From: Chryseobacterium gleum
GTDB lineage: Bacteria > Bacteroidota > Bacteroidia > Flavobacteriales > Flavobacteriaceae
Direction of reading: 5' to 3'
NCBI GenBank assembly: GCA_945881885.1
Contig: CAMCVI010000005.1
Coordinates: 62,001-126,000, forward strand
Length of the DNA: 64,000 nt
Every line of letters starts with the position of its first letter. Position 1 is the first letter of the stretch. Shown in pieces: positions 10,174-18,787 of the stretch. The notes below the pieces were generated by a model. It saw only the letters and a program-made list of their open reading frames with translations. It searched no databases and was not told where the DNA came from. The position numbers and the translations under genes are program-made.

Positions 10174-10953
10174 TTAGGTTTTCAAAAACCCAACTATAAC
10201 TTTTTCCAATTCCGCTTGGTTTTCAAGATGACTCATATGTCCGTCGTTGAAAGTAACTAATTTGACATCTGTGCCTTCAATTTGTCCTACATTTTCTTCG
10301 TAATTTAAAACAGGATCTTTTTTCCCTAATATCAATAAAATTGGATAGGTTGCAAAATGTAAAATTACCTCTCGGTCTTTTCTGAGTTTCATGCCTTCTT
10401 GAGCTGCAATAATTCCTTGTAAAGGTGTTTGCAGTGCTTCTTCCCGAACCCATTCAATTTGTGCAATCAATTTTTCTCTATTTTCTTCTGAAAATAAATT
10501 GGAAATACTCATCCTAACAGCAGCCACATAATTTTGTTTTACGGCTTTTATGGCACGCGTTCTATTTGCAATTCTTTCCTCGCTATCAGCCCGCGAAGTG
10601 GAATTTAATAATACCATACCTTTCATCATTTCAGGATATAATGCTGCAAAAGCTAAAGCCACATAACCACCCATAGAATGACCTACTATTATTGCTTTTC
10701 TGATTTTTAATTCGGAGATAACATGATGAACGGCATCCGCCATGTCTTCCATACTGTGAATATATCCTAAACAATCGGTTTGCCCGTGACCCAATAAATC
10801 TATACAAATCACTCGGTTTTTTTGAGTAATAACTGGCGCCAAATACTTCCACATCGTACTATTTTCCAAAAAACCGTGTAATAAAATAACCGCATTGCCT
10901 TTTCCTTGGTCGGTATAACTGATTTTAGTATTTTTGAAGTGGGTGGTTTTCAT
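10174..10953 (-). CDS. Alpha/beta hydrolase
   Basis: A soluble alpha/beta-fold hydrolase of unknown substrate. After re-choosing the start it has 259 residues. Motifs are VILLHGFLENSTMW (oxyanion region), the nucleophile elbow IVGHSMGGYVALAFA with the catalytic Ser (about 90), GKKDPVLNYEE for the acid, and NDGHMSHLENQ for the His. The ORF track begins 18 residues earlier (MLCEKTLRSLRLNSTFVF), but that extension is a translation of CTTTGCG repeat words. The start MKTTHFKNTKI fits the family, and a TACATTTG box sits just before it. It resembles menaquinone-pathway MenH and many esterases equally, so no specific activity is claimed. Confidence 0.85.
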   Translation of the reverse strand: MKTTHFKNTKISYTDQGKGNAVILLHGFLENSTMWKYLAPVITQKNRVICIDLLGHGQTDCLGYIHSMEDMADAVHHVISELKIRKAIIVGHSMGGYVALAFAALYPEMMKGMVLLNSTSRADSEERIANRTRAIKAVKQNYVAAVRMSISNLFSEENREKLIAQIEWVREEALQTPLQGIIAAQEGMKLRKDREVILHFATYPILLILGKKDPVLNYEENVGQIEGTDVKLVTFNDGHMSHLENQAELEKVIVGFLKT

Positions 10954-10958
10954 AAATA

Positions 10959-10990
10959 CAAATGTAGAATTTAAACGCAAAGAGCGCAAA
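10959..10990 (-). promoter_or_regulatory. Candidate promoter of the hydrolase gene, partly made of repeat sequence
   Basis: On the minus strand TTTG (10987-10990) and TACATTTG (10959-10966) are 20 bases apart. The -33 TTTG belongs to a CTTTGCG repeat word. The -7 box ends only five bases before the ATG, so the mRNA would have little or no leader. Confidence 0.5.
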
Positions 10991-11022
10991 GTTTTTTCGC
11001 AAAGCACACAAAGTTTTTTGTG
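10975..11022. repeat. CGCAAAG word array upstream of the hydrolase gene
   Basis: The words CGCAAAG, GCGCAAAG, CGCAAAG and CACAAAG recur at short intervals with T-runs between. It is the inverted counterpart of the words at 10141-10173. Confidence 0.6.
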
Positions 11023-11054
11023 TTCAAAAAAAACGGCTCACTTTCGTAAACCGT

Positions 11055-11100
11055 CTATATTCTATTTTCTTTTCTCTATTTTCTTTTCTCTATTTTCTTA
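11055..11100. repeat. Short tandem repeat of about 13 bases
   Basis: CTATTTTCTTTTCT is repeated about three times in a row, filling the spacer upstream of the hydrolase repeat and next to the pepP stop. A related word (GAATATAGAATATAGAAAA) fills the spacer after frr at 39930-39958. Confidence 0.6.
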
Positions 11101-11102
11101 AA

Positions 11103-12395
11103 CTAAGAATTCATTATCGATTCAATTTCATCTGCTTCAATAGGAATATTTTTCATTAAATTAAATGGCTCTCCATTTGGTTGAATGACTACATCGTCTT
11201 CTAAACGAATTCCAAAACCTTCAGCTGGAATATAAATTCCTGGTTCTACGGTAAAAACCATGTTGGCTTGCATTGGCTCGTGAAGTAAACCATAATCGTG
11301 CGTATCTAAACCTAAATGGTGTGACGTGCCATGCATGAAATATTTTTTGTACGCAGGCCATTCTGGATTTTCATTCTGAACTTCAGTTTTAGTAATTAAA
11401 CCCAAACCTAGTAATTCTGAGGTCATAATTTTTCCAACTTCTACATGATATTGTTTCCATAAAGTACCAGGTAACAACATTTTTGTAGCTTCGTTTTTTA
11501 CATTTAAAACGGCGTTGTAAACCTCTTTTTGTCTGTCTGTAAAACGACCTGAAACAGGAATGACACGAGTTAAATCTGAAGAATAATTGGCATATTCTGC
11601 ACCAACATCTAACAATATTAAATCGCCGGCATTACAAACTTGGTTGTTTTCTATATAATGTAATACATTGGCATTATTTCCAGATGCAATAATTGGCGTG
11701 TAAGCAAATCCTTTCGAACGATTACGTAAAAATTCGTGCGCCAATTCGGCTTCAATTTCATATTCAGTTACGCCAGGTTTTACGAAGTTAAATACTCTTC
11801 GCACTCCTTTTTCTGTAATATTACATGCATTTTGAATTACATCCAACTCAATTTGGTCTTTCACTGAACGCAAGCGTTGTAAAATTGGATTTGATTTTTC
11901 TACTTTATGTGCAGGATATTCGTTTTTCCACCATTTTATAAAACGGGCTTCACGTGTTTCTGTTTCTACTGTTGCTCTGTAATGTTCGTTGGTGTTGATG
12001 TACATCGTATCGGCATACATCATCACTTCTTTTAACACTTTATGAAAATCTTGTAACCAATATACGGATTTGATTCCTGCAACTTCAAATGCCCGTTCTT
12101 TAGTAAGTTTTTCGCCTTCCCAAATGGCGATGTGCTCGTTGGTTTCTTTTAAAAATAAAACTTCTTTTAAATGTTCGTATGGTGCGCCAGGAAACAACAA
12201 TAAAATGCTTTCCTCTTGATCTACACCTGACAAGTAAAAAATATCACGATGTTGTGCAAATGGTAACGTACTGTCTGCAGAAACAGGATATATATCGTTC
12301 GAATTAAAAACAGCTACTCCATTTGGCTGCATTTGCGCCATAAAGTTTTTACGATTTTTAATAAAAAGCTCGCGATTTATTGGTAAATATTTCAT
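11103..12395 (-). CDS. pepP: Aminopeptidase P family protein (Xaa-Pro aminopeptidase)
   Basis: A cytosolic dimetal peptidase of family M24B that removes the N-terminal residue before proline. The 430 residues include the N-terminal creatinase-like domain (about 1-170) and the pita-bread domain. Metal ligands are visible in ILLDVGAEYANYSSDLTRV (two Asp, about 255-266), GTSHHLGLDTHDYG (His), FTVEPGIYIP (Glu) and IRLEDDVVI (Glu). Substrate-side residues such as HGTSHHLG agree with aminopeptidase P rather than methionine aminopeptidase or prolidase. It stands alone and is transcribed divergently from the BNR-repeat gene. Confidence 0.93.
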   Translation of the reverse strand: MKYLPINRELFIKNRKNFMAQMQPNGVAVFNSNDIYPVSADSTLPFAQHRDIFYLSGVDQEESILLLFPGAPYEHLKEVLFLKETNEHIAIWEGEKLTKERAFEVAGIKSVYWLQDFHKVLKEVMMYADTMYINTNEHYRATVETETREARFIKWWKNEYPAHKVEKSNPILQRLRSVKDQIELDVIQNACNITEKGVRRVFNFVKPGVTEYEIEAELAHEFLRNRSKGFAYTPIIASGNNANVLHYIENNQVCNAGDLILLDVGAEYANYSSDLTRVIPVSGRFTDRQKEVYNAVLNVKNEATKMLLPGTLWKQYHVEVGKIMTSELLGLGLITKTEVQNENPEWPAYKKYFMHGTSHHLGLDTHDYGLLHEPMQANMVFTVEPGIYIPAEGFGIRLEDDVVIQPNGEPFNLMKNIPIEADEIESIMNS

Positions 12396-12494
12396 TTTTT
12401 AAAAATGTTAGTAAAGTTTCCAAAAATAATAACTTTCAAACAAATAGTTGTCAAATAATTCTTTTAATTTTGAAACAAATCAAATTATATCAAA

Positions 12495-15113
12495 ATGAAA
12501 AATATCGTTTTCTTAGTTTCGCTTTTTAGCTCTTTATTTTCAATAGCTCAGGATTCTAATTTCCAAGCTGTTGCCTTTCAAAATATTGGACCAACAATTA
12601 TGAGTGGTAGGGTCGTAGATTTGGCAGTAAACAATCAAAACCCTTCAGAATTTTATGCTGCATACGCGTCTGGTGGTTTATGGTATACCAATAATAACGG
12701 AACAAGTTTTGAACCCGTAATGGATACCGCGCCAACTCAAAATATTGGTTGTGTTGCAGTCGACTGGAATTCAGGATTAATTTTGGTTGGAACTGGAGAA
12801 GTAAATTCTTCGCGATCTTCTTATGCTGGAATTGGCGTGCTAAAATCTACAGATAAAGGAAAAACTTGGACCAACATTGGCTTGCCAGACAGCCATCATA
12901 TTTCTAAAATTTGGATAAATCCTACTGATAATAATGAAATTGTAGTTGGTGTTTTAGGGCATTTATATTCAAAAAATGAAGAACGTGGCGTTTTTAAAAC
13001 CACAAACGGTGGAAAATCATGGACAAAAACATTATACATTAATGATGAAACAGGAATTGTAGACATTAGTTTTGCGCCAAATAACCCAAAAATTATGTTT
13101 GCATCAGCTTGGGAACGAGAACGTAAAGCAAATAATTTTAAGGGAAACGGAATCCATTCTGGTATTTATAAAAGTGAAGATGCGGGAACTACTTGGGCAA
13201 AAATCAAAGCCAATTCGGGTTTTCCATCTAATATTGGAATTGGTAGAATTGGTGTAACTTCTTTTAATGAAAATATTACTTATGCAATTGTTGACAATCA
13301 GAATTTACGCCCAAATGCCTCTAACGAAAAGCCGAAAGTTGCCAATGCGGCTTTATTTGAAGTAGAAGTAATAGGTGCAGAAATTTACAAAACTACAGAT
13401 TCTGGAAAAACATGGAAAAAAACCAATGATACGTTTATTGATGATGCCTTTTATTCTTATGGATATTATTTTGCAGATATTACTGTTGATGAATCCAATG
13501 AAAATCGACTGTATATTTCTGCCGTTCCGTTACTGTTTTCTAATGATGGAGGAATATCTTTCGAATCAATTAGCAAAGATAATGTTCATGCTGATCATCA
13601 CGTTTGTTGGGTGAATCCAAAAAATTCAAATCACATTATAAATGGAAACGATGGCGGCGTAAATATCACTTTTGATAACGGAAAACATTGGGTAAAATGC
13701 AACAACCAAGCTGTCGGACAATTTTATAGTGTAAATGTAGATGATAAAGAAAATTACGAAGTATATGGCGGATTGCAAGACAACGGCGTTTGGGCTGGAC
13801 CAAATAATTATGAACCTAGTGTAGAATGGTTACAAGACGGAAAATATCCGTACGAATTTTTAAGCGGTGGCGATGGCATGCAAGTTCAGATAGATACTAG
13901 AACAAATAATTTGGTTTACACTGGATATCAGTTTGGAAATTATACTAAAATTAATAGAATTTCAGGAGAAAGAAGTTACATTACGCCTCAAGCAGATAAA
14001 AAAGAAGCGCCTTACAGATTCAACTGGCAAACGCCTATTTTATTGTCATCGCACAACCAAGATGTTGTTTATTTTGCCGGACAATATGTGTTTCGATCAA
14101 TGAATCAGGGAAAAAATTGGGAAAAAATTTCTATCGATTTAACCAATGGAAAAGCGGAAGGAAATGTGCCTTTTGGAACCATAACTTCCATAGCAGAAAG
14201 TAAGTTTAAATTCGGAAAATTAGTTGTTGGAACAGATGATGGAAATGTTTATATAACTAAAGATAGCGGCGAAAATTGGGTAAAGATTTCAAGTAGTTTG
14301 CCTCAAAATTTATGGGTTTCTCGTGTGCGATTTTCAACGTTCAAATCCGATAGAATTTATATTACGTTAAACGGATATAGAAATGACAATTTCACTACTT
14401 ATGCCTACGTGTCCGAAGATTTAGGTGCAAATTGGAAATTGTTAACCGCAAATCTTAATCAGAATGCAGCGAATGTAATTTTAGAAGATTCAGAAAACGA
14501 AAATATTTTATATTTAGGAACAGATAATGGTTTGTACATTTCGTTGGATAAAGGAATGAATTGGCAAGATTTTTCAAGTGAAATTCCTAATGTTGCGGTA
14601 CACGATTTGGTTATCCAAAAAAGAGAAAAAGATTTAATTGTAGCCACTCACGGGCGCTCTTTATACAAGTTAAATGTAGCGAATATTCAGCAAATTAATG
14701 AAAAAACAATTGCTAATGGTGTGGCTTTATTCCCAACTAAAAACATTCCATTTTCTAAAAATTGGGGCAATAAGCGTTCTGCTTGGGGAACTGAAAGCAC
14801 ACCAAATGTGTCAATTTGGTATTATGCGAAAGAGCTTTCAACATCGGTTTTAACTATAAAAAATAAAGATGGAATTGTAGTTTTCACCCGTCAAAATAAA
14901 GCAGAAAAAGGAATGCACAAAATTGAGTTTGATTTAAGTCTTGATGAAAAAATTAAAACAGCACTAGAAAAGAAAGATAGCAAAATAAAAATCAACCAAT
15001 CTGCTAATAAAAAATACTATTTACCTTCAGGAAAATATACAATTGAATTAGAAATTAACGGAAAAAAAGAAACGCAATCTTTAGTGGTAACTGAAAAAAA
15101 CCAAATGAGATAA
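12495..15113 (+). CDS. Secreted BNR/WD40-YVTN-like repeat protein (annotated in relatives as glycosyl hydrolase)
   Basis: A large exported beta-propeller protein of unknown activity. It starts with a signal peptide (MKNIVFLVSLFSSLFSIAQ) and then carries at least ten BNR/Asp-box units, for example STDKGKTW, TTNGGKSW, SEDAGTTW, TTDSGKTW, SNDGGISF, SMNQGKNW, TKDSGENW and SLDKGMNW. The fold is that of sialidase or Vps10/sortilin-type propellers. The family is common in Bacteroidota and is often labelled glycosyl hydrolase without evidence of catalysis. The last 150 residues form a separate domain. There is no type IX sorting domain at the C-terminus. It stands alone between pepP and sdhC. Confidence 0.82.
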   Translation: MKNIVFLVSLFSSLFSIAQDSNFQAVAFQNIGPTIMSGRVVDLAVNNQNPSEFYAAYASGGLWYTNNNGTSFEPVMDTAPTQNIGCVAVDWNSGLILVGTGEVNSSRSSYAGIGVLKSTDKGKTWTNIGLPDSHHISKIWINPTDNNEIVVGVLGHLYSKNEERGVFKTTNGGKSWTKTLYINDETGIVDISFAPNNPKIMFASAWERERKANNFKGNGIHSGIYKSEDAGTTWAKIKANSGFPSNIGIGRIGVTSFNENITYAIVDNQNLRPNASNEKPKVANAALFEVEVIGAEIYKTTDSGKTWKKTNDTFIDDAFYSYGYYFADITVDESNENRLYISAVPLLFSNDGGISFESISKDNVHADHHVCWVNPKNSNHIINGNDGGVNITFDNGKHWVKCNNQAVGQFYSVNVDDKENYEVYGGLQDNGVWAGPNNYEPSVEWLQDGKYPYEFLSGGDGMQVQIDTRTNNLVYTGYQFGNYTKINRISGERSYITPQADKKEAPYRFNWQTPILLSSHNQDVVYFAGQYVFRSMNQGKNWEKISIDLTNGKAEGNVPFGTITSIAESKFKFGKLVVGTDDGNVYITKDSGENWVKISSSLPQNLWVSRVRFSTFKSDRIYITLNGYRNDNFTTYAYVSEDLGANWKLLTANLNQNAANVILEDSENENILYLGTDNGLYISLDKGMNWQDFSSEIPNVAVHDLVIQKREKDLIVATHGRSLYKLNVANIQQINEKTIANGVALFPTKNIPFSKNWGNKRSAWGTESTPNVSIWYYAKELSTSVLTIKNKDGIVVFTRQNKAEKGMHKIEFDLSLDEKIKTALEKKDSKIKINQSANKKYYLPSGKYTIELEINGKKETQSLVVTEKNQMR

Positions 15114-15195
15114 GATTTGAGGGAAAAATCCATTCTTAAGATGTTGATATTCAACAAATGTTAAACTCATTTAAAATGATTATAAATTAACTTTT

Positions 15196-15231
15196 AAAGG
15201 TTGTAAGTCTTACTTATAACCTTTATTTTTG
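15196..15231 (+). promoter_or_regulatory. Dyad and -7 box upstream of sdhCAB
   Basis: AAAGGTTGTAAG and CTTATAACCTTT pair perfectly (one G-T) around TCTTA. The dyad runs straight into TATTTTTG (15224-15231), a match to the TAnnTTTG -7 element, 38 bases before the sdhC ATG. It can be read either as the terminator of the BNR-repeat gene, since T-rich sequence follows, or as an operator inside the sdh promoter. Confidence 0.5.
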
Positions 15232-15269
15232 CTTACATTAAAATATTCAAATTAACATTAACTATAATT

Positions 15270-15935
15270 ATGGCAAAATCTTCTGTTTTGAGTTCGTCTA
15301 TTGCAAAAAAAGTCGCCATGGCACTTTCTGGACTATTCTTAATTTCTTTCTTATCGCTTCACTTTGGTATAAATTTAACCTCTGTATTTAGCGAAGAAAT
15401 TTTTAATGCTTGTTCACACTTTATGGGATATAATCCTCTAATTCAGTATGTAATGCAACCTGTATTGGTTGCGGGCGTTGTTTTTCATTTTATCATGGGA
15501 TTTGTTTTAAATTTTAAAAATAGAGCGGCAAGACCAATATCTTATGCCAAAAACAATGACGCAGCAAACGCATCATGGGCATCTAGAAACATGATTATTT
15601 CTGGCGCAGTGGTTTTGGCCTTTTTAGGTCTTCATTTTTATGATTTTTGGTTTCCAGAAATGGTTTATAAATATGTTGAATCAAACCCTGAAGCGCCAAC
15701 AAGATATTATGACGAATTAGCACACAAATTTGAAAGCCCAATAAGAACTGGAATTTATTGTGTTTCTTTTTTATTATTGTCTTTACACTTGTGGCACGGC
15801 TTTAACTCTTCCTTTCAATCTGTTGGATTTAACAACAAGTTTTCGAAAGCACTACATAAATTAGGATATGCATTTGCAATTATAGTCCCTTTCGGATTTA
15901 TTTTTATTGCATTGTTTCATCATTTTAATCATTAA
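15270..15935 (+). CDS. sdhC: Succinate dehydrogenase cytochrome b558 subunit
   Basis: Membrane anchor and heme-carrying subunit of succinate:quinone oxidoreductase (complex II), which passes electrons from succinate to menaquinone. The 221 residues contain five predicted transmembrane segments with likely heme ligands: FLSLHFGINL, GVVFHFIMGFVLNF, FLGLHFYDFW and LSLHLWHGFNSS. This matches the single-subunit b-type anchor of the B. subtilis/Wolinella class, so there is no separate sdhD. It is first in an sdhC-sdhA-sdhB operon with gaps of 13 and 6 bases. Confidence 0.93.
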   Translation: MAKSSVLSSSIAKKVAMALSGLFLISFLSLHFGINLTSVFSEEIFNACSHFMGYNPLIQYVMQPVLVAGVVFHFIMGFVLNFKNRAARPISYAKNNDAANASWASRNMIISGAVVLAFLGLHFYDFWFPEMVYKYVESNPEAPTRYYDELAHKFESPIRTGIYCVSFLLLSLHLWHGFNSSFQSVGFNNKFSKALHKLGYAFAIIVPFGFIFIALFHHFNH

Positions 15936-15948
15936 TTTCACTTTATAA

Positions 15949-17958
15949 ATGAAACTAGATTCTAAAATTCCTCAAGGTCATATTTCAGAAAAATGGACCA
16001 ACCATAAGAACAATCTTAAACTGGTGGCTCCAAACAATAGACCAAAAATCGATGTAATCGTTGTAGGAACTGGTTTAGCAGGTGCTTCGGCTGCTGCTTC
16101 ATTTGGAGAAATGGGGTACAACGTAAAAGCATTTTGTTTTCAAGATTCACCACGTAGAGCACACTCAATTGCTGCTCAAGGTGGTATAAACGCTGCAAAA
16201 AACTATCAAAATGATGGCGACAGTACGTACAGATTATTTTATGATACGATTAAAGGTGGTGACTACCGTGCGCGTGAAGCAAACGTACACCGTTTAGCAG
16301 AAGTATCTTCAAATATTATCGACCAATGTGTGGCGCAAGGGGTGCCTTTCGCTAGAGATTATGGTGGATTATTAGACAACCGCTCATTTGGTGGTACGCA
16401 AGTACAACGTACTTTTTATGCCGCCGGACAAACGGGACAACAATTATTATTAGGTGCTTATTCTGCATTGTCTAGACAAATTGGTTTAGGTAATGTAAAA
16501 ATGTTTAGCCGTCATGAAATGCTTGACATTGTTAAAGTAGATGGTAAAGCCCGAGGAATTATAGCTCGTAACTCAATTACTGGCGAATTAGAACGCCATT
16601 CCGCTCATGCGGTAATTATTGCTTCTGGTGGTTATGGAAATGTATATTTCTTATCTACAAACGCAATGGGAAGTAACGTTACTGCTTCTTGGAAAGTGCA
16701 CAAAAAAGGAGCGCATTTTGCCAATCCTTGTTTTGTACAAATTCATCCAACTTGTATTCCAGTTCATGGAACTAACCAAGCTAAATTGACTTTGATGTCA
16801 GAATCGCTTCGTAATTCAGGTCGTATTTGGGTGCCTGCAAAAAAAGAAGACGCCGAAGCCATTCGTGTTGGAAAATTAAAAGCTACTAATCTAAAAGAAG
16901 AAGATAGAGATTATTACTTAGAACGAAAATATCCTTCTTATGGAAATCTTGCTCCTCGAGATATTTCTTCAAGAGCAGCAAAAGAAGTATGTGATGCTGG
17001 CCATGGTATTGAATCAAATGACACCAATGAAGGTGTGTATTTAGATTTTTCTTCTGAAATACAAACAAAAGGAAAACAGTCTGCTTATGCCAAAGGAAAT
17101 CACAATCCAACTCAGGAAGAAATAACGGAATTAGGAAAACAATGGTTGGAAGAAAAATATGGAAATCTTTTCACGATGTATGAAAAAATTACAGATGAAA
17201 ACCCATATGAAACGCCAATGAAAATTTATCCAGCGGTGCATTATACTATGGGTGGCGTTTGGGTTGATTATAACTTAATGTCGTCTATTCCTGGATGTTT
17301 CGTTGCTGGAGAAGCCAATTTCTCAGATCACGGAGCCAACCGATTAGGTGCTTCCGCTTTAATGCAAGGTTTGGCAGATGGTTATTTCGTATTACCTTAC
17401 ACGGTTTCCAATTATTTAGCTGACGAAATTAGAACAGGTAAAATCGCTACTGATACACCAGAATTTTTAGAAGCTGAGAATGCAGTGCGTCAATCTATCG
17501 AGCAATTAATTGATAATAACGGTACAAAATCTGTTGACTATTTCCACAAAAAATTAGGATTAATTATGTGGAATAAAGTTGGAATGTCAAGAAATGAAAA
17601 AGGTTTAAAAGAAGCCATTGAAGAAATTAGACAATTAAGAGAAGATTTCTACGCAGATGTTAGCGTTCCTGGCGCTGCCAACGAATTAAACCAAGAATTA
17701 GAAAAGGCACTTCGTGTAGCAGATTTTATTGAATTGGGACAATTAATGGCAAAAGATGCTTTAGATCGTGAAGAATCATGTGGTGGGCATTTCCGTGAAG
17801 AATACCAAGATGCTGAAGGCGAAACGCTTCGTGATGATGAAAAATTTGGGTATGTTGCCGCTTGGGAATATAACGGAAGCGATGCAAGTAAATCGGTACT
17901 TCATAAAGAAGAATTGAAATATGAGTTTATCAAAATTGCAGCTAGAAACTATAAATAA
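15949..17958 (+). CDS. sdhA: Succinate dehydrogenase / fumarate reductase flavoprotein subunit
   Basis: Catalytic FAD subunit of complex II, facing the cytoplasm and oxidising succinate to fumarate in the TCA cycle. The 669 residues are usual for the Bacteroidota form. The FAD-binding start is [23 protein letters not shown], and the covalent FAD site is [18 protein letters not shown] (His about 67). Other family motifs are [28 protein letters not shown] and [22 protein letters not shown]. It lies between the membrane anchor and the iron-sulfur subunit in the same operon. Confidence 0.96.
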   Translation: MKLDSKIPQGHISEKWTNHKNNLKLVAPNNRPKIDVIVVGTGLAGASAAASFGEMGYNVKAFCFQDSPRRAHSIAAQGGINAAKNYQNDGDSTYRLFYDTIKGGDYRAREANVHRLAEVSSNIIDQCVAQGVPFARDYGGLLDNRSFGGTQVQRTFYAAGQTGQQLLLGAYSALSRQIGLGNVKMFSRHEMLDIVKVDGKARGIIARNSITGELERHSAHAVIIASGGYGNVYFLSTNAMGSNVTASWKVHKKGAHFANPCFVQIHPTCIPVHGTNQAKLTLMSESLRNSGRIWVPAKKEDAEAIRVGKLKATNLKEEDRDYYLERKYPSYGNLAPRDISSRAAKEVCDAGHGIESNDTNEGVYLDFSSEIQTKGKQSAYAKGNHNPTQEEITELGKQWLEEKYGNLFTMYEKITDENPYETPMKIYPAVHYTMGGVWVDYNLMSSIPGCFVAGEANFSDHGANRLGASALMQGLADGYFVLPYTVSNYLADEIRTGKIATDTPEFLEAENAVRQSIEQLIDNNGTKSVDYFHKKLGLIMWNKVGMSRNEKGLKEAIEEIRQLREDFYADVSVPGAANELNQELEKALRVADFIELGQLMAKDALDREESCGGHFREEYQDAEGETLRDDEKFGYVAAWEYNGSDASKSVLHKEELKYEFIKIAARNYK

Positions 17959-17964
17959 GATATC

Positions 17965-18726
17965 ATGAGTGCTAAAAAAAATATAAATATCAACCTTAAA
18001 ATCTGGCGTCAAAAAAATGCTGGTGCAAAAGGTAAAATGGAAACATATAAATTAGATAATGTTTCTACAGACAGTTCTTTCTTAGAAATGTTAGACCAAT
18101 TAAACGAGCAATTAATCAATACAAAAAACGAACCAGTGGCTTTTGATCACGACTGTCGTGAAGGTATTTGCGGAATGTGTTCGTTGTATATCAATGGTCG
18201 CGCACATGGCCCAGATACAGGCACAACAACTTGTCAGCTGCATATGCGTAAATTTAAAGATGGAGAAACAATTTTTATTGAACCATGGAGAAGTAAAGCT
18301 TTCCCAGTTGTAAAAGACTTAATGGTAGATAGAAGTGCTTTTGACAGAATCCAACAAGCTGGCGGATTTGTATCTGTAAATACTTCTGGTAGAACTATAG
18401 ATGCCAACGCAACTCCAATTAACAAACAAGATGCAGATAAAGCGTTTATGGCAGCCGCATGTATTGGTTGTGGCGCTTGTGTGGCGACTTGTAAAAACGG
18501 TTCGGCTATGTTATTTGTTGGCGCAAAAGTATCTCAATATGCTTTGTTGCCTCAAGGAAAAGTAGAAGCTACAGAAAGAGTATTAAACATGGTGCGTCAA
18601 ATGGACGAAGAAGGTTTCGGAAATTGTACCAATACAGGCGCATGTGAAGTGGAATGTCCGAAAGGAATTTCTTTAGAAAACATCGCTCGTATGAATAGAG
18701 AATATTTAAAAGCAAGTGTACTTTAA
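17965..18726 (+). CDS. sdhB: Succinate dehydrogenase / fumarate reductase iron-sulfur subunit
   Basis: Electron-transfer subunit of complex II. The 253 residues carry the [2Fe-2S] Cys set in [17 protein letters not shown] plus the later Cys of TGTTTCQLH, then two ferredoxin-like sets, [14 protein letters not shown] and [15 protein letters not shown], for the [4Fe-4S] and [3Fe-4S] clusters. All ligands expected are present. It is the last gene of the sdhCAB operon and is followed by a strong terminator shared with the convergent lipoprotein gene. Confidence 0.96.
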   Translation: MSAKKNININLKIWRQKNAGAKGKMETYKLDNVSTDSSFLEMLDQLNEQLINTKNEPVAFDHDCREGICGMCSLYINGRAHGPDTGTTTCQLHMRKFKDGETIFIEPWRSKAFPVVKDLMVDRSAFDRIQQAGGFVSVNTSGRTIDANATPINKQDADKAFMAAACIGCGACVATCKNGSAMLFVGAKVSQYALLPQGKVEATERVLNMVRQMDEEGFGNCTNTGACEVECPKGISLENIARMNREYLKASVL

Positions 18727-18747
18727 TTAGAACACAACTTTATTAAA

Positions 18748-18787
18748 ATAAAAAACGCATTCAGTAATTGAATGCGTTTTTTATTTT
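18748..18787. terminator. Bidirectional terminator between sdhB and the Ig-like lipoprotein gene
   Basis: AAAAACGCATTCA and TGAATGCGTTTTT form a 13-bp stem with a 5-base loop, with A-rich and T-rich flanks, so it can end transcription from both sides. Confidence 0.9.

Noticed and set aside
10954-11007. N-terminal extension of the alpha/beta hydrolase
   Set aside because: It encodes CTTTGCG repeat words and covers the probable promoter; family proteins begin near MKTTHF.
11055-11100. Possible CRISPR-like array
   Set aside because: The unit is only about 13 bases with no unique spacers and no cas gene; it is a simple tandem repeat.
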